A stretch of DNA of 64,000 nt, taken from Polaromonas sp. 39-63-25. Lineage in GTDB: Bacteria > Pseudomonadota > Gammaproteobacteria > Burkholderiales > Burkholderiaceae_C. The stretch covers positions 1 through 64,000 of the forward strand of contig NZ_NCJH01000018.1 in the NCBI RefSeq assembly GCF_002278925.1. Direction: 5' to 3'. Shown here piece by piece: positions 16,888-25,431 of this stretch. The notes beneath the pieces are model-generated. The model was not told the origin of the DNA. It saw only the letters and a list, made by a program, of their open reading frames with translations, and did no database searches. Made by a program: the position numbers and the translations under genes. How positions within the stretch are numbered: the stretch's first letter is position 1; each line of letters opens with the position of its first letter.

Positions 16888-19230
16888 CTAAACTTTGGCG
16901 CTGGGAGTGGTGTTTTTCGCTCGGGGAAGCAAGCGAAGGCCATTACCCACAACCAGCAGGCTGGCACCCATATCTGCAAAAACAGCCATCCACATGGTTG
17001 CGGTTCCAAACACGGCCAAGACCAGAAAGACAGACTTGATACCCAACGCCAAGGTAATGTTCTGCCAAAGAATCGCATGTGTCCGCTTGGACAACTGCAC
17101 GGTTTCGGCAACGCGTTCGAGGTTGTCGTTCATGATCACAATATCGGCAGCTTCCATGGCTGTGTCTGTGCCCGCCCCACCCATGGCAAAGCCCACATCT
17201 GCTTGAGCCAGCGCCGGCGCGTCATTGATGCCGTCCCCCGTCATGCCTGTCGGGCCATAGCGCTTTTGCATATCCTTGATGGCATCGAGTTTGGCCTCTG
17301 GCAACAAGTCTCCGCGTGCGTCGTCAATGCCTGCCTCGCTGGCGATGGCTTTGGCTGTGGCACTGTTATCGCCCGTCAGCATGACGGTCGTGACACCCAA
17401 GACCTTCAGATCTGCAATGGCCTTGCGCGATGTTTCCTTGATCGTGTCGGCAACCGCGAACAGTGCAAGAACCACCTTGCTGTTGGCCAGCAAGGTCACG
17501 GTTCGGCCCTGATTTTCGTGAATAGCCAGCTCAGCCTTGAGTTCTGGAGATGACAGATTGTATTCTTCCATCAGGCGATGATTGCCCATCAGCAAGCTTT
17601 GACCATCCACAACGCCCTGAACGCCGCGGCCTGGAATTGCCTTGAAGTCCTCGACTTCGGCAACTTCCTGCTCCAAGCTGGCCGCGATAGCTTTTGAAAC
17701 CGGGTGATCCGACCGGACTGCCAGACTGCCAGCGGCACGCTTTGAGGACGCCTCCGCGGCATCGCCCCATACGCGCCAATCCACAAGCTTTGGCTTGCCC
17801 TCAGTGATTGTTCCGGTTTTGTCCAGTGCAATAGCCTTCAACAGTCGAGCCTCTTCGAGGTATGTACCGCCCTTGATTAGGATGCCCCTGCGCGCAGCCG
17901 CAGATAAACCGCTTACAACAGTCACAGGCGTGGAAATGACCAGCGCGCAGGGGCATGCGATCACCAAGAGAACCAACGCCTTGTACAGTGCTTCCATCCA
18001 GGTGAAGCTGGTGAGTACTGGCAGAAAAACTGCCACAGCAATGGCAATGGCGAAGACTGCAGGCGTATAAATGGCTGCAAATCGGTCCACAAATCGCTGG
18101 GTAGGAGCGCGAGTTCCCTGGGCTTCTTCGACCGCATGGATGATGCGCGCGAGCGTCGTGTCATTGGCACCTGCGGTGACGCGCATATCCAGTTCACCGG
18201 TTTCGTTGATGGTTCCTGCGAACAGCTGGTCTCCGGTGCTTTTGTCGACCGGAATACTTTCGCCCGTGATTGGCGCCTGGTTCACTGCGCTGCTGCCTTT
18301 GATCACCACGCCATCAAGAGGGATGCGTTCTCCAGGTTTGATGCGAACAGTGGCCTCCAGCGCGACGGATGCCACCGGCGTCTCCACCCACGACCCGTCG
18401 GGTGTGAGCATCAGCGCCTGTGCTGGAGCCATGTCCAGCAAGCCTTTGATGGCATTGCGGGCCCGATCGACGGCTTTCGCTTCAATTAGCTCGGCAATGG
18501 CGTAGAGCGCCATCACCATGGCCGCTTCGGGCCACTGTCCGATGAAGAATGCCCCCGTAACGGCGACCGCCATCAAGGCGTTGATGTTCAGCTTGCCGCG
18601 CAGCAGCGCTGCCATGCCCTTTTTATAGGTCTCCAGACCGGCAAGACCAATCGCCACGCCCGCCACGGCCATGCCACCTATCTTCCATGCCATCGTGTCA
18701 GGCGCGAGATACGAAAGAATCTCTGCACCGATCGCAAAAGCCAGGGCCAGCACCATCCGCCACACGCCCCCCGAAATGCCATGCTCATGGTCGTGCGCCG
18801 CTTCAGCGCCTTCCAAAGCTGGCTCAGAGCCAGCCGCTGGCAGCGGCTCGGGGTCGAAACCTGCCTTGCGAATAGCCGCTAGCGCCAGCGGGTACGCCTC
18901 CGAAGTCGCATCAATGCGCAAGGTGCGCGCTCCGAGCTGGAATCCCAAGGAGCGTATCCCCGAAATAGGCTCAAGCGCTTGACGAATTTCGGACTCTTCG
19001 ACGGCGCAGTCCATGGTGGGAATACGAAAGAACTGTCCGGAACCCCTTGCTTTGGGCGCGGGAGCTGTCGAAGCTGGTGTGGAGATTTCTCTTGGAGTAC
19101 AACAGTCGTCGGACTGAGTCGCTGGTAGCGGTTTCGCCGCGGCGATGGGAGCCGTCTCGGCGGGCGCGCAAGATTGACCCGCATTGCAGCAGGTATCGGA
19201 TTGGGTGTTTGGCAAGTTTTCTGATTTCAT
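16888..19230 (-). CDS. cadA: Cd/Zn/Pb-translocating P-type ATPase (CadA/ZntA type)
   Basis: Exports divalent soft metals from the cytoplasm. The N-terminus carries two Cys pairs (DTCC at 12-15, DDCC at 41-44), then an HMA-like domain with MDCAVEE at about 73-79 and an HDHEHG segment before helix 1. CPC is at about 426-428, the phosphorylated Asp (DKTGT) at about 470, then [18 protein letters not shown]. The ATG at 19230 is chosen because the in-frame start at 19266 lies upstream of the promoter. The predicted transcription start falls at or within a few bases of this ATG. First gene of the cad/gmhA/czc operon, divergent from cadR. Confidence 0.93.
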   Translation of the reverse strand: MKSENLPNTQSDTCCNAGQSCAPAETAPIAAAKPLPATQSDDCCTPREISTPASTAPAPKARGSGQFFRIPTMDCAVEESEIRQALEPISGIRSLGFQLGARTLRIDATSEAYPLALAAIRKAGFDPEPLPAAGSEPALEGAEAAHDHEHGISGGVWRMVLALAFAIGAEILSYLAPDTMAWKIGGMAVAGVAIGLAGLETYKKGMAALLRGKLNINALMAVAVTGAFFIGQWPEAAMVMALYAIAELIEAKAVDRARNAIKGLLDMAPAQALMLTPDGSWVETPVASVALEATVRIKPGERIPLDGVVIKGSSAVNQAPITGESIPVDKSTGDQLFAGTINETGELDMRVTAGANDTTLARIIHAVEEAQGTRAPTQRFVDRFAAIYTPAVFAIAIAVAVFLPVLTSFTWMEALYKALVLLVIACPCALVISTPVTVVSGLSAAARRGILIKGGTYLEEARLLKAIALDKTGTITEGKPKLVDWRVWGDAAEASSKRAAGSLAVRSDHPVSKAIAASLEQEVAEVEDFKAIPGRGVQGVVDGQSLLMGNHRLMEEYNLSSPELKAELAIHENQGRTVTLLANSKVVLALFAVADTIKETSRKAIADLKVLGVTTVMLTGDNSATAKAIASEAGIDDARGDLLPEAKLDAIKDMQKRYGPTGMTGDGINDAPALAQADVGFAMGGAGTDTAMEAADIVIMNDNLERVAETVQLSKRTHAILWQNITLALGIKSVFLVLAVFGTATMWMAVFADMGASLLVVGNGLRLLPRAKNTTPSAKV

Positions 19231-19235
19231 GCCTA

Positions 19236-19266
19236 ATTGGAAACCCTGTAGCGGCCTTAAGGTCAA
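19236..19266 (-). promoter_or_regulatory. CadR-type (MerR family) operator and cadA promoter
   Basis: On the minus strand: -35 TTGACC (19261-19266), a 19-bp spacer, -10 TCCAAT (19236-19241). The overlong spacer is the hallmark of MerR-activated promoters. Overlapping it at 19243-19263 is an imperfect inverted repeat, ACCCTGTAG-cgg-CCTTAAGGT read on the plus strand, close to the known CadR operator ACCCTATAG...ACAGGGT. Confidence 0.8.
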
Positions 19267-19325
19267 GTGCTGATAAACCGAACTTTGTCAGCCGTATTGC
19301 CTTTGGTTTGAAGGAGGATTTCCCC

Positions 19326-19832
19326 ATGAAGATCGGAGAATTGGCCAAGCTGGCCCAAACACAATCGGAAACCATTCGTTTCTACGAGCGAGAGGGCTTG
19401 CTACCTGAGGCCAACAGGAATCAGGCGAACTATCGCGTCTATGACGAGAGTCACATCCAACGGCTTGCCTTTATTCGCCACTGTCGATCTTTGGACATGA
19501 CTTTGGGTGAGATTCGAACCCTGCTTCATTTCAAGGATGCCCCGGAGGAGAACTGCGACGAGGTCAATGCACTACTTGATGCGCACATTGACCATGTTGC
19601 TACACGCATTCGCGAGCTTCGTATTCTTGAGAAAGAGTTGAAGTCGCTGCGCCTGCAATGCCAGGCAGGCAATGCGTCAGCCGATTGCGGCATTCTCTCC
19701 GGTCTGGAAAAAGCCTCCCGGAATACAAAGCATCACAACACCCGGAATCTGGGGCATGCAGCGCATATTCAGAGAACCCACCAGCAAATTGCGCCGTCCC
19801 CACACAGTAGCGCCCCGAAGCTTCGCAAATAG
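19326..19832 (+). CDS. cadR: MerR-family Cd/Pb-responsive activator (CadR/PbrR)
   Basis: A dimeric activator that twists the 19-bp-spaced cadA promoter on binding metal. The N-terminal winged helix reads MKIGELAKLAQTQSETIRFYERE. A long dimer helix follows, and the sensing Cys residues are in ENCDEVNALLDAH, LQCQAGNASADCGILSGL. The start at 19326 has a strong GGAGGA 8 nt upstream; the frame is open upstream but that part overlaps the promoter. The C-terminal tail after the last Cys is long (about 40 residues, with several His). Divergent from cadA. Confidence 0.92.
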   Translation: MKIGELAKLAQTQSETIRFYEREGLLPEANRNQANYRVYDESHIQRLAFIRHCRSLDMTLGEIRTLLHFKDAPEENCDEVNALLDAHIDHVATRIRELRILEKELKSLRLQCQAGNASADCGILSGLEKASRNTKHHNTRNLGHAAHIQRTHQQIAPSPHSSAPKLRK

Positions 19833-20032
19833 TCTAAGTGGTCACCCTACGGAGCCGTTGCATGGATTTCCTTGTACGGATCGGCACTGCTTCGGATATT
19901 GCTTTTAATTGTTGATGCTTTAGAGATTACTGCATTTAAAGCCTTTTGATTACACGATTTTCGGGTTCGCAAACTAATCTCTGAATGTAGGAGCCAATGT
20001 CGGCCCAAACAAATTCACGTTAGGAGTTAGAT

Positions 20033-20368
20033 ATGCCACACCAAATTCATGCCGCCTGCATAGAGGCCTGTAACGCTTGCGTCATCGCCTGTAATCACTG
20101 CGCCGCTTCATGCCTGCAGGAGCCCGATGTAAAGATGATGATCCGGTGCATTGCGCTGGACATGGATTGCGCTCAGATTTGTGCGGTCGCGGCTGCGGCT
20201 ATGGCACGAGGCAGCGAAAACGCCAAAGCGATCTGCAAAGCGTGCGCAGACGTCTGCCAAGCCTGCGGTGACGAGTGCGCCAAGCATGACATGGACCATT
20301 GCCAAGTCTGCGCCAAGGCCTGCCATGCCTGCGCCCAAGAGTGCCGCAACATGGCGACGATGGCTTAA
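20033..20368 (+). CDS. Four-helix-bundle copper-storage protein (Csp family)
   Basis: 111 residues with 14 or more Cys in CxxxC spacings lining predicted helices (CIEACNACVIACNHCAASC; CKACADVCQACGDECAKH; CQVCAKACHACAQEC), the pattern of Csp-type proteins that fill a four-helix bundle with Cu(I). There is no signal peptide, so it is the cytosolic (Csp3-like) kind. AGGAG precedes the ATG. Followed after 23 bp by the DUF305 gene. It would buffer cytosolic copper alongside CopZ and CopA. Confidence 0.88.
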   Translation: MPHQIHAACIEACNACVIACNHCAASCLQEPDVKMMIRCIALDMDCAQICAVAAAAMARGSENAKAICKACADVCQACGDECAKHDMDHCQVCAKACHACAQECRNMATMA

Positions 20369-20391
20369 AACAATTCAATAAAGGAACAATC

Positions 20392-20808
20392 ATGATTTCA
20401 AAGTTCACTCTTTTAAACACTTGCCGCCTCGGTGCAATGACCTTGGCAGTATCTTTAGTTTGGCCTGTCGCGCATGCACAATCGTCTGGATCCACTGGCG
20501 GCGCCATGCCAGGGATGCCAGCAGCCGCCGCTCAAATGCAAGGCGGCATGGATATGAAGGCAATGATGAAGGACAACAACGACAAGATGGCCGGGATGAA
20601 TATGACCGGCAATGCCGACGCAGATTTCGCCATGATGATGCGGATGCACCACCAGGGTGCCATCGACATGGCGGAGGCTCAACTGCGCAGCGGCAAAGAT
20701 CCTGAAATGCTCAAAATGGCCAAAAAAATCATTGCCGACCAGAAAAAAGAAATTGCCCAGTTTGATAAATACCTGGCAAAGCATCCTCACGAAGGCGCCA
20801 AAAAGTAA
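20392..20808 (+). CDS. Exported Met/His-rich DUF305 protein
   Basis: 138 residues with a signal peptide (ending WPVAHAQS), a Met-rich linker (MPGMPAAAAQMQGGMDM), and a DUF305 ferritin-like helical domain with MMRMHHQGAIDMAEAQLRSG. Members of this family bind copper in the periplasm. AAGGA lies before the ATG at 20392. It forms a pair with the upstream storage protein. Met/His content supports metal binding; the exact role is unknown. Confidence 0.85.
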   Translation: MISKFTLLNTCRLGAMTLAVSLVWPVAHAQSSGSTGGAMPGMPAAAAQMQGGMDMKAMMKDNNDKMAGMNMTGNADADFAMMMRMHHQGAIDMAEAQLRSGKDPEMLKMAKKIIADQKKEIAQFDKYLAKHPHEGAKK

Positions 20809-20833
20809 GGTCCTGCCAAATAAACCTGATGGA

Positions 20834-21289
20834 TCAGTCGCTGCGTCGAGCCTTAACGCTGGCCGGCACGTTGTGAACTTGACCCAACTGGTCAAGGATT
20901 GGACAGTCAGGCCGGTGATCGCCATGGCAGCAATGAATTAAGGTCTCCAAGGCCCGCTTCATTGCCTCCATCTCTGACATCCTCTCGTTGAGATCAGCCA
21001 CTTGCTTGAGCGCGATCTTTCGAACATCGCTGCTTGAGCGTCGTTGGTTTTGCCAAAGTTTGAGCAGCTCCGCAATTTCGGCCATGCTGAAGCCCAAGGC
21101 CCGGGAACGCTTGATAAAGCGAAGGGTGTGAACCTCTTTATCAGAGTACTGGCGGTACCCTGAGTCAGTTCGATCAACGCTGGGCAGCAGACCCAGCGAC
21201 TCGTAATGCCGCACCATTTTTGCGGAGACATCGGATTGGCGAGCGGCTTCGCCGATGTTGAATGGCCCCCCCATATTCGATTGGTTCAT
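20834..21289 (-). CDS. cueR: MerR-family Cu(I)-responsive regulator (CueR-like)
   Basis: 151 residues: an N-terminal HTH ([26 protein letters not shown]), a dimerisation helix, and a C-terminal metal loop [13 protein letters not shown] whose two Cys match the CueR Cu(I) site. The first ATG (21289) overlaps the copA stop by 4 nt, so it is translated as the second gene of a copA-cueR operon; an ATG five codons later is also possible. It should bind the two CueR-type sites at 23757-23777 and 23835-23855, giving feedback on its own expression. Confidence 0.9.
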   Translation of the reverse strand: MNQSNMGGPFNIGEAARQSDVSAKMVRHYESLGLLPSVDRTDSGYRQYSDKEVHTLRFIKRSRALGFSMAEIAELLKLWQNQRRSSSDVRKIALKQVADLNERMSEMEAMKRALETLIHCCHGDHRPDCPILDQLGQVHNVPASVKARRSD

Positions 21290-23715
21290 GTGTTGCTTCC
21301 TTTCCAGCGGCGCAGCATCAAGGCATTCGTCACCACGCTGACGCTGCTAAAAGCCATGGCCGCGCCAGCAACCATGGGACTCAGCAGACCGAAGGCTGCC
21401 AGCGGCACACCCACCACGTTGTAGATAAATGCCCAAAACAGGTTCTGGCGGATTTTCGCGTAAGTACGGCGCGAGATGTCGATTGCATCAGCTACCAGGG
21501 CCGGATTGCCGCGCATGAGCGTCACGCCCGCAGCATGCATCGCGACATCTGTTCCCGTGGACATGGCGATTCCGACGTCCGCAGCTGCCAGCGCCGGCGC
21601 GTCGTTGATGCCATCCCCAACCATGGCGACGATGACGCCCCCGGCTTTCAGTTCACCCACGATCCTGGCTTTGTCTTCCGGCAGCACTTCGGCACGGATT
21701 TCATCAATGCCGAGTTGCTTGCCCACCGCCTGGGCACTGCCGCGGTTGTCGCCAGTCACCAGTACGGACCTGACACCTTGTTCGTGGAGCTTAGCGATGG
21801 CTAGTGCCGCCGTCGGTTTGACAGCATCGCCAAACGCCAGCAAGCCCAAAAGCACCGGTTGGTCTGTGATGTCAGCCACCCACGACACCGTCCGGCCTTG
21901 GGCCTGGAGCTCGGCGGCACGTCCCGATAAGGGCCCAAGGCCCACTCCCAGTTCGTCCATGAAACGTGAACTGCCAAGGCGCAGGTCACGCTGCGCCACT
22001 ACGGCAGCCATGCCGCGGCCGGCAATAGCGCGAACTTTGGACGCCGATGTCAGTTGAGCGCCCTCTTGAACAGCGGCATCCATGACGGCGCGTGCCAGAG
22101 GGTGTTCGCTGCCCGCCTGGATAGAGGCACTTGCCGCAAGAAAAGCCAGACGATTGCCATCGACGGCATCGGCTGCTACCAGCTCTGGTTTGCCTTCGGT
22201 AAGCGTACCGGTTTTGTCGAACGCAACCACTTTGACGCTATGTGCAATTTCGAGTGCTTCGGCGTCCTTGATCAAGATGCCATGCCGGGCAGCAACCCCG
22301 GTACCAGCCATGATCGCTGTGGGAGTGGCCAGGCCCAGAGCACAGGGGCAGGCAATAACCAGCACCGCTACAGCGTTGAGAATGGCGTTTTCCCAATTGC
22401 CAGTGGTGAGGCCCCAGCCCAGCAAGGTGACCAGTGCAATCCCAATCACCACCGGTACAAAGACCTCGCTGACCTTGTCGACCAAGCGCTGGATGGGCGC
22501 TTTCTTCGCCTGGGCGGACTCGACCAGCCGCACGATGCGCGCCAAGGTCGATTCGGCGCCAATAGCGGTGGTTTTTACCAGCAGCAAGCCCTCCGCATTC
22601 ACGGAACCTCCGGTGACCTGGTCACCCTCGTGTTTGGCCACTGGCAGGCTTTCGCCAGTGATCAGGGATTCATCGATCTGGCTGGCCCCTTCGACCACCA
22701 CGCCGTCTACCGGTACACGCTCACCCGGCCGAATGACCACGAGATCTCCCGTAAGCACCTGGCTGATCGGCATTTCCTGATCCTGTCCGTCCCGGCGCAC
22801 CCGGGCTGTTTCCGGCCGCAACGCATTGAGCGCGCGAATGGCTTCGGTCGTCTGGCGTTTGGCGCGGGTTTCCAGCCATTTGCCGAGCAGCACCAAGGTG
22901 ATCACTACTGCTGAGGCCTCAAAGTAGAGGTGTGCCATTCCATGGTCACCGTGGACCAGCAATTGGTACACGCTCAGACCGTAACCAGCTGAGGTCCCAA
23001 GGGCTACCAGCAGATCCATGTTGCCGGCGCGCGCTTTGAGTGCTTTCCAGCCAGAGCGGTAAAACCGGGCGCCCAGCCAGAACTGCACTGGCGTTGCCAA
23101 GGCAAATTGCACCCAGCCAGGAAGCATCCATTCGATGCCGAACAGCATGGCGGCCATGGGGATGACCAGCGGAATCGACAGCACGGCCGCGACAGCCACC
23201 GGCCACCATTCGTTGCCACCCTTGACCGCCTCCCCCTGTCTCTTCCCCTCGGCGATCGCGCGCGCGGCATAGCCGGCCTTGGCCACCGCCGCAGTCAGAG
23301 CGCTGACGTCCAGATCACGGCTCGCAAGCTTAACCTCGGCGGTTTCGGTGGCCAGGTTGACTTGGGCGGATGTCACGCCGGGCACTTTGAGCAAGGCTTT
23401 TTCGACGCGAGCAACGCAGGATGCGCAGGTCATGCCCTCGATACTCAATTGCACCGTTTGTTCGCCCACCGTGTATCCGGCCTTCTCGACGGCTGCGCGC
23501 AACGCATTCAGGGCCACGCCCTGATCGGCCCGGACGGTGGCCGCCTCGGTTGCCAGGTTCACGCTCGCCTCGCTGACACCGGGAATAGCCGAAAGGGCCT
23601 TCTCGACGCGGCTGACGCAGGACGCGCAAGTCATTCCCTCGACTGGTAAGGTCCAGTCGATTTGGCCTGGCGCGCTGGGTTGGAGTGCTGTTGCTGTGTT
23701 CACGGTGTTCCTCAT
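21286..23715 (-). CDS. copA: Cu(I)-exporting P-type ATPase (CopA)
   Basis: Pumps Cu(I) out of the cytoplasm. It has two N-terminal HMA domains with GMTCASC at residues 27-33 and 93-99, eight membrane helices, [18 protein letters not shown] in helix 6, [12 protein letters not shown], a SEHPLA motif and [18 protein letters not shown]. The NALMLRR end is normal. At 809 residues it is full length. Its promoter is MerR-type with a CueR operator. The cueR gene follows with a 4-nt overlap. Confidence 0.95.
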   Translation of the reverse strand: MRNTVNTATALQPSAPGQIDWTLPVEGMTCASCVSRVEKALSAIPGVSEASVNLATEAATVRADQGVALNALRAAVEKAGYTVGEQTVQLSIEGMTCASCVARVEKALLKVPGVTSAQVNLATETAEVKLASRDLDVSALTAAVAKAGYAARAIAEGKRQGEAVKGGNEWWPVAVAAVLSIPLVIPMAAMLFGIEWMLPGWVQFALATPVQFWLGARFYRSGWKALKARAGNMDLLVALGTSAGYGLSVYQLLVHGDHGMAHLYFEASAVVITLVLLGKWLETRAKRQTTEAIRALNALRPETARVRRDGQDQEMPISQVLTGDLVVIRPGERVPVDGVVVEGASQIDESLITGESLPVAKHEGDQVTGGSVNAEGLLLVKTTAIGAESTLARIVRLVESAQAKKAPIQRLVDKVSEVFVPVVIGIALVTLLGWGLTTGNWENAILNAVAVLVIACPCALGLATPTAIMAGTGVAARHGILIKDAEALEIAHSVKVVAFDKTGTLTEGKPELVAADAVDGNRLAFLAASASIQAGSEHPLARAVMDAAVQEGAQLTSASKVRAIAGRGMAAVVAQRDLRLGSSRFMDELGVGLGPLSGRAAELQAQGRTVSWVADITDQPVLLGLLAFGDAVKPTAALAIAKLHEQGVRSVLVTGDNRGSAQAVGKQLGIDEIRAEVLPEDKARIVGELKAGGVIVAMVGDGINDAPALAAADVGIAMSTGTDVAMHAAGVTLMRGNPALVADAIDISRRTYAKIRQNLFWAFIYNVVGVPLAAFGLLSPMVAGAAMAFSSVSVVTNALMLRRWKGSNT

Positions 23716-23749
23716 CTGCTTTTAGGCCGGCATGGCGGCGATGAGGGAA

Positions 23750-23780
23750 ATTCTGAACCTTCCCACCATGGAAGGGTCAA
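23750..23780 (-). promoter_or_regulatory. CueR operator and copA promoter
   Basis: On the minus strand: -35 TTGACC (23775-23780), 19-bp spacer, -10 CAGAAT (23750-23755). The spacer holds a near-perfect dyad, ACCTTCC-N6-GGAAGGGT at 23757-23777, matching the CueR box. The expected transcript starts about 28 nt before the copA ATG. Confidence 0.85.
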
Positions 23781-23831
23781 GCCGGTAGAAGTTAATTCCC
23801 TGCCCTGCATGTGGGTATGTGACGAAACCTT

Positions 23832-23862
23832 TTGACCTTGCCACGGTGGCAAGGTCTAAATT
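23832..23862 (+). promoter_or_regulatory. CueR operator and copZ promoter
   Basis: On the plus strand: -35 TTGACC (23832-23837), 19-bp spacer, -10 TAAATT (23857-23862). A dyad, ACCTTGCC-N5-GGCAAGGT at 23835-23855, fills the spacer. Together with the copA site it forms a divergent pair of MerR-type promoters about 80 bp apart. Confidence 0.85.
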
Positions 23863-23890
23863 CAGGCATTCCAATTTTTAGGAGCCTCCC

Positions 23891-24085
23891 ATGCTTGAAT
23901 TCAACCTGCCAGACATGAGCTGCGGCCATTGCGCCAGTACCGTCGCCAAGACCGCCAAGCTCGTCGATCCCAACTCCAAGGTGGATGTCGACATAAACAC
24001 CAAAACGGTCAAGATCGAATCGACCGAAGACCGGTCGGATTTCGTCGAGGCATTGACCGAAGCTGGTTACCCGCCGGCACTTTGA
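23891..24085 (+). CDS. copZ: Copper chaperone (CopZ, HMA domain)
   Basis: 64 residues forming a single HMA domain with MSCGHC at about residues 9-14, carrying Cu(I) to CopA. The rest (VDVDINTKTVKIESTE ... LTEAGYPPAL) fits the fold. AGGAG precedes the ATG. Transcribed away from copA under its own CueR-type promoter. Confidence 0.93.
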   Translation: MLEFNLPDMSCGHCASTVAKTAKLVDPNSKVDVDINTKTVKIESTEDRSDFVEALTEAGYPPAL

Positions 24086-24523
24086 GGTCCGGTTGATCGC
24101 ACACCACCCCGCGTTTGGGAGGCGATATCTCTGGATGACATATCAGCTGTGTCGCTGCCCCGGTGGATGAGCACTACGAAACACAGGCGCCAGAGCTGAA
24201 AGCTGTGCCGATGCCACCCGCCACGGTTCCGCTATACACCGGCGCAAAGCCTTCGCCCAAGGTGCGAAAGTTGGTGGTTTGTCCCTGATACAACCTGGTG
24301 GCGAACCACATAGCGGAACCTTCGTAGGTATAAGCACGCATATCGAATTTCATGACTGCCCGGGATCACCCTTGCTGACCTTGCGCTCACCTGGAGTTAC
24401 GAACTCCTGCGCGACATACCCGGACGTGAGCCTCAAACTCCAGATGAACCGGTGGTTTGGATGGGTGGACGAGCTGGAAATGCTTGCCGAAATGCGGCAT
24501 GCGGCGCCGCAGATCTAGCGACC
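24086..24523. other. 438-bp stretch with no recognised gene
   Basis: Frames here are short and have no recognisable motif, codon pattern or ribosome binding site. No clear terminator, repeat or insertion end was seen. It is the junction between the copper block and the hydrolase/oxidoreductase block, so it may be scar sequence from an insertion. Confidence 0.5.
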
Positions 24524-25423
24524 TCAGGACGGTGCGGTAATCTCTGCGCGATGAGGAACCTGCCCGGCCACGAACCTGCGAATCGCAGCCGCCACGGCAG
24601 CGGGTTGGTCTTCCGTCACGAATGGCCCCGAATCCTCGATGATCTCGACTCTGGCATCCGGAAATATCGCCGCCAGCCGATGCGCGTGATCAAGCGGAAA
24701 AAAACGTCGCCGCTCCCGAGCCCACACCAGGAGCACAGGCCGGCGGTAGCTCGCCAAGCGCGGTGCCACGTCGATTGTGTAGCGTGGGTGGATCTGCCGG
24801 ACCAGCGCCGCGAAGTCGCGCCGTGTGCTCGCATAGTCCCGCAGCGGACCTGTGTACGAACGCATGATGGCAGCGGGAATAGGTCGCTCGGTCAGCAGAC
24901 CAAACGCGATCGGCAGCCGTTGCACAAAGCGCCAGCGCAGTGTCTGGGCCAGTAGCCACAGGCCCCAAGTAGTGCGTCCGAAGAGGCGCAGGTGTCGGAT
25001 CGGCGGCGGCGGAAAATTGTCGAATGCGTCACAGGGGGTTAGCACGAGCCCGGCGATCCGTTGCGGGTGAGCGGCGGCGACGTATTGGGCCACGGCGCCG
25101 CCCGTGTCATTGGCCACCAGAACGACTTGGTCGAGTCCCGCCGCGACAAGGAATCGCTCGACCATGCGTGCGATCCCGGGTAACGAGAAGTCCGTGCCGG
25201 GGCGCATCCCGAGCCGGTGCCCACCGAGTGGCCAGTCCGGTGCCACGCAGCGGTGGTCGGATGCGAGATCCGACACGACTCCGCGCCAGACATCTGCGTT
25301 GGCGATGATGCCGTGGAGGAAGACCACGGCGGGGCCCGGGCCACCCCCGCGGATGCGGTATTCGATGCAGCCGTCCTCGATCTCGAGGGTGCGCAGGTCG
25401 CCGAGCGAATCGGAGATGGCCAT
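24524..25423 (-). CDS. Alpha/beta hydrolase (haloalkane-dehalogenase-like)
   Basis: About 299 residues with the fold landmarks VVFLHGIIANADVW (oxyanion loop), APDWPLGGH, and a nucleophile elbow VLVANDTGGAVAQ where the nucleophile is Asp rather than Ser, as in haloalkane dehalogenases and some epoxide hydrolases. A later acid region is LLVWARERRRFFP. The likely catalytic His is replaced or displaced: the expected region reads EDSGPFVTEDQP. This leaves activity uncertain. The ATG at 25423 has AGGAG 7 nt upstream and lies 8 bp after the oxidoreductase stop, so they are co-transcribed. Confidence 0.8.
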   Translation of the reverse strand: MAISDSLGDLRTLEIEDGCIEYRIRGGGPGPAVVFLHGIIANADVWRGVVSDLASDHRCVAPDWPLGGHRLGMRPGTDFSLPGIARMVERFLVAAGLDQVVLVANDTGGAVAQYVAAAHPQRIAGLVLTPCDAFDNFPPPPIRHLRLFGRTTWGLWLLAQTLRWRFVQRLPIAFGLLTERPIPAAIMRSYTGPLRDYASTRRDFAALVRQIHPRYTIDVAPRLASYRRPVLLVWARERRRFFPLDHAHRLAAIFPDARVEIIEDSGPFVTEDQPAAVAAAIRRFVAGQVPHRAEITAPS

Positions 25424-25431
25424 GTCGTCTC

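Noticed and set aside
19047-19325. N-terminal extension of CadR
   Set aside because: It would cover the promoter and part of cadA; MKIGELAK at 19326 with GGAGGA is the family start.
23832-23862. Rho-independent terminator
   Set aside because: The dyad is placed between a -35 and -10 with 19-bp spacing and has no T-run; it is a CueR site.
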